Part shown: piece after piece, positions 7,220 through 14,046 of the stretch
Layout of the letters: every line of letters starts with the position of its first letter
Numbering within the stretch: position 1 is the stretch's first letter
NCBI GenBank assembly: GCA_045542335.1
Contig: JAZQKV010000021.1
Span: forward strand, 1 to 16,525
Direction: 5' to 3'
Length of the DNA stretch: 16,525 bases
Source: CAKSUT01 sp045542335
Lineage (GTDB): Bacteria; Bacillota; Clostridia; Oscillospirales; CAG-382
The notes under the pieces: model-generated
Database searches by the model: none
Seen by the model: only the letters and a program-made list of their open reading frames with translations
What the model was told of the DNA's origin: nothing
Translations under genes and position numbers: made by a program

Positions 7220-8362
7220 TTAAAACTTATCAACATTTGAAAGAATGAGTTCAACATCAGAACCTATAATCTTAACAGGATTTGTTGCAGTACAAGCATC
7301 ATTTACAGCGCTTGCAATAATATGCTCTTTTACATTCATATAGTTTTCTGCAGACACGCCTGCTTCCTTTAGTGAAAGCGGAATACCAAGAGCTTTCTCG
7401 TCGGAAAGTATCCTGCGAATAAGGTTCTGCGCACCATTCTTATCAGAAAAAGAAGAAAGACCAACAACTTTTGCAATCTTCGCAAATCTACCCTGGACAT
7501 ATTTACATTCATCTTTGTTTTCACTGCAATTCAGAAAGCCAGCATTAAATGACATAACATGAGGAAGCATCATTGCATTTGCGCGACCATGCGGAATGTG
7601 AAAATTTGCGCCAAGAGCATGAGCAATTCCGTGTACAACACCGAGGCTCACAGCATTAAATGCCATTCCCGCAAGGCAAGATGAAATCTGCATCTTTTCT
7701 CTAGCAACAATATCATCAGGTGTATTGCAGCACTTGGGTAAATACTCAAAAGCAAGTTCGAGTGCTTTTTCGCAGAGGGCATCGGAAAAATCGTTAGAAG
7801 CGGTTGAAACATATGCTTCAATTGCGTGGGTTATAACATCAAATCCTGTGTCAGCTGTAATCTGCTTGGGAACGCTTACAGTAAGTTCCGGACACATTAT
7901 TGCAACATCAGGAAGAAGATCATCAGAAACAAGTGGATATTTAACTCCTTTTTGAGCATCAGTTATAACTGAAAACTTGGTAACCTCCGAGCCTGTGCCA
8001 CTTGTCGTTGGAATTGCGATGAAAGTAATACTGTTGCCTGTCTGTTTTTCCGCAATCATAACGGTCGATTTCGCCGCATCAATTGATGATCCTCCACCCA
8101 AAGCAACAACAAGTGAAGCATTGCAATCAAGCAAAAACTTCAAAGCCTTGGCGACTATTTCAACAGGAGGATCGGGCTTAATATCAGAAAACACCTCAAC
8201 CCTGCCACAACCTGTCATATGAGAAGCAACCTTTGCGGCTGTTCCGGATTTCTGCATAAAATTATCCGTAAAAATAACCGCACATGGTGCTTTATATTCT
8301 TTTAACTTTTCAAGAGGATCTTTTCCAAAACAAACATTTGTCTTTATACTGAATTCCTGCAT
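7220..8362 (-). CDS. Iron-dependent alcohol dehydrogenase (propanol dehydrogenase or lactaldehyde reductase type)
   Basis: A group III (Fe-type) alcohol dehydrogenase of 380 residues, counting from the ATG at 8362 (AAAAGAGAA upstream); a TTG further up at 8383 is less likely. NAD contacts are GGGSSIDAAK (89-98) and PTTSGTGSE (118-126). Metal ligands by position are Asp175 and His179 (FDVITHAIEA), His244 (VVHG) and His258 (PHGRANA), the same 14-residue spacing as in FucO. In the fucose/rhamnose pathway it could reduce lactaldehyde to 1,2-propanediol (FucO role) or propionaldehyde to propanol (PduQ role); sequence alone does not decide. No terminal encapsulation helix is seen, so it may act in the cytosol or be held by another cargo protein. 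It follows the DeoR gene by 37 nt and is probably co-transcribed with it. Confidence 0.9.
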   Translation of the reverse strand: MQEFSIKTNVCFGKDPLEKLKEYKAPCAVIFTDNFMQKSGTAAKVASHMTGCGRVEVFSDIKPDPPVEIVAKALKFLLDCNASLVVALGGGSSIDAAKSTVMIAEKQTGNSITFIAIPTTSGTGSEVTKFSVITDAQKGVKYPLVSDDLLPDVAIMCPELTVSVPKQITADTGFDVITHAIEAYVSTASNDFSDALCEKALELAFEYLPKCCNTPDDIVAREKMQISSCLAGMAFNAVSLGVVHGIAHALGANFHIPHGRANAMMLPHVMSFNAGFLNCSENKDECKYVQGRFAKIAKVVGLSSFSDKNGAQNLIRRILSDEKALGIPLSLKEAGVSAENYMNVKEHIIASAVNDACTATNPVKIIGSDVELILSNVDKF

Positions 8363-8399
8363 ACAAATTCTCTTTTCAATCAAATATCAAATAATTTAT

Positions 8400-9158
8400 T
8401 TAAAAGAACAGTTCAATACCATTATCGTTAAAGAACTTCTTCCATTTTTCAGGAGGTTCTTTATCTGTAACAACAGCATGTATGTCACTTATCTCAGCAA
8501 ACTTCACAAAAGAAATCTTATCGAATTTCGTGCTGTCCATTGCGAGAATGACTTTTTTTGCTGAGCCGATAAAAGCTTTTTTGATTCTTGCATTGAGGTC
8601 ACTAGTATCCGAAACTCCCTTTTCCATGTCAATACCTTTTCCGGAAATCACCGCAATATCAACATGATAATTTGCAACGACCTCCTCTACTCTCGAACCG
8701 ACAAAAGCAAAAGAGCTTTGCATAAACTCGCCGCCAGTCGAAATTACACGCCAATTATTCTTAGCCGGAGTGTCAAGAAGTGCCTCAACTGAATTTGTTA
8801 TGAGCGTTAGATTGTGTTTATTAAAAATACTCTTGACGGTGAACAACGCAGTCGTGCTTGAATCAAAAAGAATGTAATCTCCATCGTTTATAAGATTTGA
8901 AATTATTTCAGCAATATACTTTTTACCCTCAACGTTAGTCTGCTTTCTAACCATATAAGGAAGCTCAACGTTAAGGCTATCGGTTTTCACTGCACCGCCA
9001 TATGTCTTTTTTGCAAGACCTTCTTGCTCAAGCTTGTCAAGATCACGACGGATGGTTTCCTCAGTAACACCATATTGCTTTGCGAGCTCGCTGACTATTA
9101 CCTTTCCGTCGAGTGTAAGCTTTGCAAGAATATCGTTCTTTCTTTCTATTGGTAACAT
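8400..9158 (-). CDS. DeoR-family transcriptional regulator of sugar metabolism
   Basis: A 252-residue DeoR-family repressor. The N-terminal helix-turn-helix is at about 20-40 (VSELAKQYGVTEETIRRDL) followed by the family-typical LEQEGLAKKTYGGA. The C-terminal sugar-phosphate binding domain has the usual short motifs DSSTT (99-103), TNS (121-123), TGG (141-143) and VGS (153-155). I take the ATG at 9158, seven to eight nt after AAAGGTGG; a GTG at 9179 would need a weaker site. Members typically bind a phosphorylated sugar intermediate and control the neighbouring catabolic genes, so fuculose- or rhamnulose-phosphate, or DHAP, is a plausible effector. It is separated from the shell genes by a terminator (9222-9255), which suggests its level is set partly independently of them. 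Confidence 0.88.
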   Translation of the reverse strand: MLPIERKNDILAKLTLDGKVIVSELAKQYGVTEETIRRDLDKLEQEGLAKKTYGGAVKTDSLNVELPYMVRKQTNVEGKKYIAEIISNLINDGDYILFDSSTTALFTVKSIFNKHNLTLITNSVEALLDTPAKNNWRVISTGGEFMQSSFAFVGSRVEEVVANYHVDIAVISGKGIDMEKGVSDTSDLNARIKKAFIGSAKKVILAMDSTKFDKISFVKFAEISDIHAVVTDKEPPEKWKKFFNDNGIELFF

Positions 9159-9221
9159 ATATTTACCACCTTTCGCCACAAATACGACAACATTTGCTGA
9201 ATTTGCGCAAAATACTCACTT

Positions 9222-9255
9222 TTCAAAACAAACATCCGCAAATTTTGCAGATGTT
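9222..9255 (-). terminator. Terminator or attenuator between PduT-like gene and deoR
   Basis: AACATCCGC (9231-9239) pairs with GCAGATGTT (9247-9255), extended by AAA/TTT. The one imperfect pair is C.A on the plus strand but a G.U wobble on the minus strand, so the structure belongs to the minus-strand RNA. It is followed there by a T-rich tail (TTTGTTTTG). It would reduce transcription from the shell genes into deoR and the Fe-alcohol dehydrogenase. Confidence 0.75.
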
Positions 9256-9272
9256 GTTTGAACAGATAAAAA

Positions 9273-9821
9273 TCAAAGAATACTTCCCCAAAGGTCTTTA
9301 TCTGGATTTGGGATAACCGCAGAATCAAGGAGCATCCCTTCATCGCCCACGGTTCTTTCAGCAATTTCGATTGCCGCACTTACAGCCGCAACGTCACCGG
9401 TAAGAAGCATGAAAGATTTACCACCCATGCCTCTTGCCACTCTGATTTCAATAACTGTTACATCCGCTGCCTTTGCCGCCGCATCAGCCGCAACAATTAT
9501 CGATGGAGCAGAAAAAGTTTCAAGAACTCCAAGAGCCTTTGCATCTTCTACCGGACTTCCGCCATAAAGTGCAGTAAACACACATTCCGCAGGATTTCCA
9601 AGAACAAAAGAATCAACAAGCTGTTCAGGGAGCTGTGTTTTTGCAGCTTCTACAGAAGCATTGACAGAACTCAAGCCTCCGCCAATGATTATGACATACT
9701 TACCGGGACAAACAGTAGTTGCCTGGATAATGTCAATAGAAGAAGTCTTTATCATAAGATCCGCCGCCTTAATTCCGGCGGAAACGGTTCTGTATTCTAC
9801 CATGCCGATTGCTTTATTCAT
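9273..9821 (-). CDS. pduT: PduT-like trimeric BMC-T shell protein with Fe-S cysteine
   Basis: A 182-residue protein made of two fused BMC domains (about 1-90 and 95-175), as in trimeric shell proteins. Residue Cys38 in VCPGKY corresponds in number and context to the cysteine of Salmonella PduT that, from three subunits, holds a [4Fe-4S] cluster in the central pore. A conduit for electrons, or for a cluster, through the shell is the known proposal for this family. It lies 40 nt downstream of the PduS-like gene, its expected electron-transfer partner. The start ATG follows AAAGGAATGG at about nine nt. Presence of both in a glycyl-radical locus, where no B12 is needed, is the notable point. Confidence 0.92.
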   Translation of the reverse strand: MNKAIGMVEYRTVSAGIKAADLMIKTSSIDIIQATTVCPGKYVIIIGGGLSSVNASVEAAKTQLPEQLVDSFVLGNPAECVFTALYGGSPVEDAKALGVLETFSAPSIIVAADAAAKAADVTVIEIRVARGMGGKSFMLLTGDVAAVSAAIEIAERTVGDEGMLLDSAVIPNPDKDLWGSIL

Positions 9822-9844
9822 AATTCACGACCATTCCTTTCACG

Positions 9845-9866
9845 CACGACTTTTAAACAAGTCATG
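9845..9866 (-). other. Stem-loop across the stop codon of the PduS-like gene
   Basis: CACGACTT (9845-9852) and AAGTCATG (9859-9866) form an 8-bp stem with a 6-nt loop. The single plus-strand C.A mismatch is a G.U pair in minus-strand RNA. The stop codon (9862-9864) is inside the stem. There is no T tail, so it is not a classical terminator. Confidence 0.45.
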
Positions 9867-11202
9867 CCTCAACACTTATCCTTACATACTTCTCATTTGC
9901 CTCAATAACATTTCCATTTACCGAGCTGTGAACGCACACACCAAGCTTTCCGTCAGGCGCATTACCTATTACATCGCCCACGCTGACCTTATCGCCAACC
10001 TTAACATTGAGAACAGACGGTGCGCCAATTGATTGTGCAAGCATAATCTTAACAGAAGCAGTTTTCACAGGAACATCAGAAAGCGGTGCCGGAACATTAT
10101 ATTTAAGGAGTCCAAGTCGAGCCGTCAGCTTTGACATAGGAACAAGTCTATATTTTCTTGTAGAAGAAACCGGCTCTGTGGTAACATCCTTAGGAATTGC
10201 AATTCCATTTGCACGCAATGCCCCTTTTGCCTCACCGATAAGAGCAGTAGGATTAAGTCCCTGAGGACACGAATACATCGAGCAAAGCCCACAACCTGAA
10301 CAGAAGAATGTGTTGATGTAGGGTTTTGCATCCTTTACTATGCTATGGGAAATAGATCTCATATATTTATGAGGTTCAATTGGATGTCCCAATAGATTCC
10401 TTGAGCAAAGGTCTGTACAAGTTCTGCACTGACAACAAATTCCAACAGCTTGCTTGAGAGAAATTCCAATTGGTGTAACACGTTTTGAAACAATATAATG
10501 GTTCTTAGGCATAACAAGAATCGCATTAGATGTTTTGGTCACAACATCTGAATTTGAAGAAATGCGACCTGTCATAGGTCCTCCCGCAATTATAACATAA
10601 TCATCAATTGTAGCGCCACCTGCAAGCTGAATAAGTTCACCATATGTAATACCGAGAGGCGCCTCAACTGTAATTGGATTTTTAACCTCACCGGCTATTG
10701 TTATAAACTTTGATGTTACAGGCTTTCCATTTTTAATAGCATTTGCAGTATTAAGCATTGTTTCAACATTGTAAACAATGCAACCAACTGTAATCGGAAT
10801 ACTTCCGGGTGCAACAACTCTACCTGTTGTTTCGTAAATTGTTACAACCTCATCACCTGCTGGGTAAACTTCGGGAAGATAACCCAATCTCATGCCATCA
10901 AATTCTCCGAGATGAGCTTCAACCGCCGCAATGGCACCCGTATAAGTGGGCTTAATTGCAATAATAACATCTTTTGCGCCGGTCGCTTTTGCGACAGCAT
11001 CAAGAGCCTCCATTATATCAAGTGCATACTTTTCAAGCACTTGTCTATGGAGTTTCAAAAGCGGTTCACATTCCGCACAGTTAAGAATTATCGTGTCAGC
11101 CGCAGCATTAAGTTTAGCATAAGACGGAAAACCGGCTCCACCTGCACCTGCCACGCCCGCATTTCTCATAATTTCGGAAAGCTTTGTCATATCAATGCTC
11201 AT
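9862..11202 (-). CDS. pduS: PduS-like Fe-S flavoprotein oxidoreductase (RnfC-like)
   Basis: This 446-residue protein matches the length and layout of PduS. The N-terminal RnfC/Nqo1-like nucleotide and flavin domain (about 10-150) carries GVAGAGGAGFP and NCAECEPLL. An SLBB-like region follows (about 165-215). Two [4Fe-4S] motifs are seen: C256-x2-C259-x2-C262-x3-C266 and C301-x2-C304-x2-C307-x4-C312-P. The C-terminus (about 395-440) is a barrel-sandwich domain (VGDKVSVGDVIG). In B12-dependent Pdu compartments PduS reduces cobalamin; here a glycyl-radical activase is in the operon, so reduction of that activase, or NADH oxidation with electron transfer through PduT, is an inference. GGGAAG lies ahead of the start; three stem-loops fill the leader. 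Confidence 0.92.
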   Translation of the reverse strand: MSIDMTKLSEIMRNAGVAGAGGAGFPSYAKLNAAADTIILNCAECEPLLKLHRQVLEKYALDIMEALDAVAKATGAKDVIIAIKPTYTGAIAAVEAHLGEFDGMRLGYLPEVYPAGDEVVTIYETTGRVVAPGSIPITVGCIVYNVETMLNTANAIKNGKPVTSKFITIAGEVKNPITVEAPLGITYGELIQLAGGATIDDYVIIAGGPMTGRISSNSDVVTKTSNAILVMPKNHYIVSKRVTPIGISLKQAVGICCQCRTCTDLCSRNLLGHPIEPHKYMRSISHSIVKDAKPYINTFFCSGCGLCSMYSCPQGLNPTALIGEAKGALRANGIAIPKDVTTEPVSSTRKYRLVPMSKLTARLGLLKYNVPAPLSDVPVKTASVKIMLAQSIGAPSVLNVKVGDKVSVGDVIGNAPDGKLGVCVHSSVNGNVIEANEKYVRISVEA

Positions 11203-11244
11203 TTTAACGTTCTTCCCTTTCTCTCCGATGTGAATATAGATTAA

Positions 11245-11349
11245 CGCCGATTTTTCATCGGATAAAATCGACGCCTATGTTCACAAACGAAATCTTCATT
11301 TGCAAACATAGAAAAGGGTTCAGGGATAGAGTTAAAACTCTATCCGCTG
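11245..11349 (-). other. Three consecutive stem-loops between the vertex-protein gene and pduS
   Basis: Read on the minus strand. (1) 11321-11349: GGATAGAGTT pairs with AACTCTATCC plus an outer CAG/CTG, spanning the stop codon of the vertex gene. (2) 11275-11311: CTATGTT (11275-11281) with AACATAG (11305-11311), a symmetric CA/CA internal loop, then CAAA/TTTG. (3) 11245-11273: CGCCGATTTT-type arm pairing with AAAATCGACG, whose only mismatch on the plus strand is a G.U pair on the minus strand. None has a T tail. Confidence 0.55.
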
Positions 11350-11601
11350 ATCCTCATCAACAATACCAACAATCGCCGCATCAACAGGTGCGTTTTCAAG
11401 GCTACAGCCTATTCTTGCCGCACTTCCTGTCGCCACAAGAACAGTTTCACCCACTCCTGCGCCAACATTATCAATAGCAACGATTTGCTTTGACTTCTCG
11501 CTCATTGTGCCAACAATTTCAACAACCGTAAGCTTCTGACCGACAAGTCCCTCATTTTTTCTTGTTGCAACAATACTGCCTTTTACAACACCGATTACCA
11601 T
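11332..11601 (-). CDS. eutN: EutN/CcmL-type pentameric vertex protein (BMC-P)
   Basis: An 89-residue pentamer-forming shell protein that caps the vertices of the icosahedral shell. It has the family opening MVIGVVKGSIVATRKNEGLVG, the middle VAIDNVGAGVGETVLVATGSAAR, and ends PVDAAIVGIVDEDQ, all hallmark strands of the EutN/CcmL/PduN fold. The length is normal. The ATG follows AAAGGACGG. It sits between the last BMC-H gene (36 nt upstream) and the PduS-like gene (129 nt downstream, filled with stem-loops). The stop codon lies inside a strong hairpin. Confidence 0.93.
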   Translation of the reverse strand: MVIGVVKGSIVATRKNEGLVGQKLTVVEIVGTMSEKSKQIVAIDNVGAGVGETVLVATGSAARIGCSLENAPVDAAIVGIVDEDQRIEF

Positions 11602-11637
11602 AGCGCTTCCGTCCTTTCAGCGTGAAAACAATTTTTC

Positions 11638-12036
11638 TTACTTCTTTTTCGTCGAAGTACGTTTTCCCGCCTTAGGCGAAACCTTAGAGGTTACGGCTTT
11701 GTCGGCAGAAACTGTCAAAGTTTTAGTTTCAGCAGCACTTTTAGATTCTTTTTTAGGGTTAATCCTCGATGCAGAAAGCTCAACCATTCTCACCGTCTCA
11801 CTGTGTGGACGAGCAATAACGTTTGAAGCTCTCACTTCGCTAATACACTTCGCCTTGACATTTTCAACGGCCTCGGTAACATCCGAGATACTGCCCTCGA
11901 CTATCATTGTAACAAGTCTTCCGCCGAGCTTTCTTTCCCATGTAACAAGCGACACGCCGGCGCTCTTGCACATAATATCAAGAGCGTCGATTGCCGCAAC
12001 AACACCGGAAACCTCGACAAATCCGAGTGCTTTCAT
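11638..12036 (-). CDS. BMC-H shell protein with basic Lys/Ser-rich tail
   Basis: Residues 1-about 88 form one BMC domain (MKALGFVEVSGVVAAIDALD at the start, NVIARPHSE near the end). Its pore loop reads KLGGR (36-40) rather than the common KIGSG, which puts an arginine at or next to the pore. Residues about 91-132 are an extra low-complexity tail with 13 Lys/Arg and only 3 acidic residues, ending in KKK. Such extended hexamers occur as minor shell components; the tail may bind cargo, another shell face or nucleic acid, but that is inference. Its ribosome site (GAAGGT) is weaker than those of the two BMC-H genes upstream, which fits a minor part. A 6-bp stem (TACTTC 11639-11644 / GAAGTA 11654-11659) overlaps the stop codon. 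Confidence 0.88.
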   Translation of the reverse strand: MKALGFVEVSGVVAAIDALDIMCKSAGVSLVTWERKLGGRLVTMIVEGSISDVTEAVENVKAKCISEVRASNVIARPHSETVRMVELSASRINPKKESKSAAETKTLTVSADKAVTSKVSPKAGKRTSTKKK

Positions 12037-12055
12037 GCCGTTTTACCTTCGTTTT

Positions 12056-12080
12056 CCCCCGAAGCTATTAAAGCTTGGGG
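12056..12080 (-). other. Stem-loop with the stop codon of the major BMC-H gene in its loop
   Basis: CCCC (12057-12060) plus AAGCT (12062-12066) pair with AGCTT plus GGGG (12072-12080), a 9-bp stem with a single bulged G at 12061 and loop ATTAA. The stop codon of the BMC-H gene (12068-12070) is the loop itself. No T tail follows on the minus strand. Confidence 0.5.
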
Positions 12081-12343
12081 AGAATCTTCTCAACGTCTGC
12101 GTGAGGTCTGGGGATAACGTGAGTAGCAATGATTTCGCCGAGCTTGGAAGCCGCATTTGCGCCGCTCTCAACAGCAGCCTTAACTGCTCCAACGTCTCCT
12201 CTTACCATAACGGATACGAGACCGGAACCGATCTTCTCGGTACCAACGAGTGTAACCTCTGCGGATTTAACCATTGCGTCTGCTGCCTCAATTGCAGCTG
12301 TGAGTCCTCTTGTTTCGATCATTCCCAATGCTTCCTGTGCCAT
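12068..12343 (-). CDS. pduA: Major hexameric BMC-H shell protein (PduA/EutM type)
   Basis: A canonical 91-residue BMC-H protein that tiles the facets of the shell. It has the standard opening (EALGMIETRGLTAAIEAAD), the pore loop KIGSG (37-41) and the C-terminal HVIPRPH (75-81). It is the closest of the three to PduA/PduJ/EutM. The ribosome site TAGGAGG eight nt ahead is near perfect, in line with its being the bulk shell component. It lies between the other two BMC-H genes; the stop codon is in the loop of a 9-bp hairpin (12057-12080). Confidence 0.95.
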   Translation of the reverse strand: MAQEALGMIETRGLTAAIEAADAMVKSAEVTLVGTEKIGSGLVSVMVRGDVGAVKAAVESGANAASKLGEIIATHVIPRPHADVEKILPKL

Positions 12344-12427
12344 TGTGATATCCTCCTAATAATAAAAATTTTACAAGATTTTATATGTACGCAGAATTTT
12401 CCTGCAATACAGCATTTTAAATTTGCC

Positions 12428-12757
12428 TTATTTCTTATCAAAGGCATTAAGCTTCATCATTTTGTCAGCACCCGGTGTTACGGATGCAATGATGTGCTTT
12501 GAAACTACTCCCGAAATCCTGTTAGCTTCCGCTTCTGCAGCTTCAACTGCGGCAGTCACTGCTTCAACCGTACCTCTGAATTTAACAAGTACGATAAGTG
12601 GTACTTTCAGACCATCTGGATTACCGGGCTTATTTTTGTCGAAGTTTTCAACAGTGACATCCGCCGCCTTACAGCCTGCATCACAAGCGGCAAACGCCGC
12701 AACAAGCCCATAGACTTCAATCATGCCAACAGCAGATGCCGATGTATTTTCAGGCAT
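12428..12757 (-). CDS. Variant BMC-H shell protein with enlarged pore loop
   Basis: A 109-residue single-domain BMC protein: SAVGMIEVYGLVAAFAACDAGCKAADV-like first half (about 8-36), then the family end KHIIASVTPGADK (88-99). Where typical BMC-H proteins have the short pore loop KIGSG, it has a longer segment, NFDKNKPGNPDGLKVP (about 38-53), rich in Pro, Gly, Asn and Lys. This suggests a different pore or a gated opening. Several cysteines (25, 29) lie in the first helix. The ribosome site is AAGGAGG with a 7-nt spacer, the best of the cluster, so it is likely highly made. A 6-bp stem (12424-12429 / 12441-12446) overlaps its stop codon. Confidence 0.9.
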   Translation of the reverse strand: MPENTSASAVGMIEVYGLVAAFAACDAGCKAADVTVENFDKNKPGNPDGLKVPLIVLVKFRGTVEAVTAAVEAAEAEANRISGVVSKHIIASVTPGADKMMKLNAFDKK

Positions 12758-12800
12758 ACGAAAACCTCCTTACGAAATGTTCATTATTCACAAATATCCC

Positions 12801-14012
12801 TTACATAACTATGGCGATTTTCAAGCCTTCCTTGTTAAGGTTAGTAACATGCGCCTCGTTAATTTTTTCGAGGGGGAATTTATGTGTGATAAGCTCCGCA
12901 AGCGGTATGCCTATCGCCTTTGCACGCTTAAGAAAATCAAAAGTTGTTGCGTAATCTCTGAGCGTGTAAACCCATGATCCAACAGTCGTTATTTCTTTTG
13001 CGCAAATATCAAAATGTGGGTTGATTGTTGCATCCCCGCCGTTTATAAAGAAGCCAAGCTCACAGAGTCCGCCGCCGTTTCTGATCATCTTATAGATATT
13101 TGCGTGAGCAACAGGCGAACCTGTACACTGGAATGCAAAATCTGCAAGATAGCCGCCAAATGCCTGTTTAACGCCTTCGCCAAGAGCTTCCGCACCCTTA
13201 TAATCCATGAAATTTACACTTGTTTCAGCACCCATCTTTTTTGCAAATTCAAGACGCATCGCCTCGCTGTCAACAGCAACAATGTTTTCTATACCCATTG
13301 TGCGAAGAACAGCAATACAGATAAGACCAATAGGTCCGCATCCTTGAACAACAACTCTTGAATTGAATCTGAGAATACCAGTCGTCTTTGCTCTTTCAAC
13401 AGCATGAATAAGAACTGCGCAAGGTTCGATAAGTATTCTTGAATCAAGATCGAGGTCGCTTACGTTGAAGATCGATGATCCGCCTCTTACAAGTATGTAA
13501 TCTGCAAACCAACCATTGAGATGAATGTCGTCATCGGGAAGAAGACCATAAACATCTGCGCCACCGACATTCTGCTTATTGAGGTCAAACATCGTAATAT
13601 CGGGATTGTCAGGGAAAATCATTGAAGTAACAACCTTGTCACCGATATTCAACGGTTTTCCTGCGCTGTCCTTCTTGACATTCTTTCCCATCTTCACAAT
13701 CTCGCCTGTACCCTCATGACCAAGAACAACAGGTATAAGACCAAACGGGTCTCTTTTAAACTCGTGTGCATCCGTTCCACAGACACCACATCCCTCAACC
13801 TTTACAAGTATATCGTCATCACCAAGTTCGGGAATTGGATACTCCTTGATGTCATAATGCTCAAGAGATGTAAGCATCGCAACGCGGCTCTTTGTGGGAA
13901 CGCCGCCTGTTCTCTTTGATGCAGAGGGTGCAGAATCAGATGCTTTTGTCCCATTCATATTAGCGATTACCTGTTTGACAATCGCCTCAATTCTGTCGGA
14001 CTGAATATCCAT
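12801..14012 (-). CDS. Zinc-dependent MDR alcohol dehydrogenase with N-terminal encapsulation peptide
   Basis: The start is placed at 14012 (403 aa). Residues 1-19 (MDIQSDRIEAIVKQVIANM) are a short amphipathic helix, and 20-42 a Ser/Ala/Lys/Thr linker, the usual layout of a BMC encapsulation peptide. The enzyme follows: catalytic zinc ligands Cys78 (GCGVCGTDAH), His99-Glu100 (GHEGTGE), and Glu196 (IEPCAV); NAD-binding GCGPIGL (224-230) with acid Asp248, which favours NAD over NADP. The four-cysteine structural zinc lobe common to many MDR enzymes is absent: the region 125-170 (MFDLNKQNVGGADVYG) has no cysteine. Substrate is not certain; lactaldehyde, propionaldehyde or a diol are suggested by context. 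It lies 34 nt after the HbpS-like gene and 43 nt before the first BMC-H gene. Confidence 0.88.
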   Translation of the reverse strand: MDIQSDRIEAIVKQVIANMNGTKASDSAPSASKRTGGVPTKSRVAMLTSLEHYDIKEYPIPELGDDDILVKVEGCGVCGTDAHEFKRDPFGLIPVVLGHEGTGEIVKMGKNVKKDSAGKPLNIGDKVVTSMIFPDNPDITMFDLNKQNVGGADVYGLLPDDDIHLNGWFADYILVRGGSSIFNVSDLDLDSRILIEPCAVLIHAVERAKTTGILRFNSRVVVQGCGPIGLICIAVLRTMGIENIVAVDSEAMRLEFAKKMGAETSVNFMDYKGAEALGEGVKQAFGGYLADFAFQCTGSPVAHANIYKMIRNGGGLCELGFFINGGDATINPHFDICAKEITTVGSWVYTLRDYATTFDFLKRAKAIGIPLAELITHKFPLEKINEAHVTNLNKEGLKIAIVM

Positions 14013-14046
14013 TCTATCACTCTTTTCTGAATTGAATTTTCCGAAA

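Noticed and set aside
9201..9213. Palindrome TTTGCGCAAA upstream of deoR as a regulator operator
   Set aside because: The same word also occurs inside the zinc alcohol dehydrogenase gene (about 13000), so without further copies at promoters it is not supported.
11699..12502. 267-residue open frame on the plus strand across the shell genes
   Set aside because: It is antisense to three well-supported BMC-H genes, is Ser/Thr/Ala-rich as expected for such a shadow, and has no family motif.
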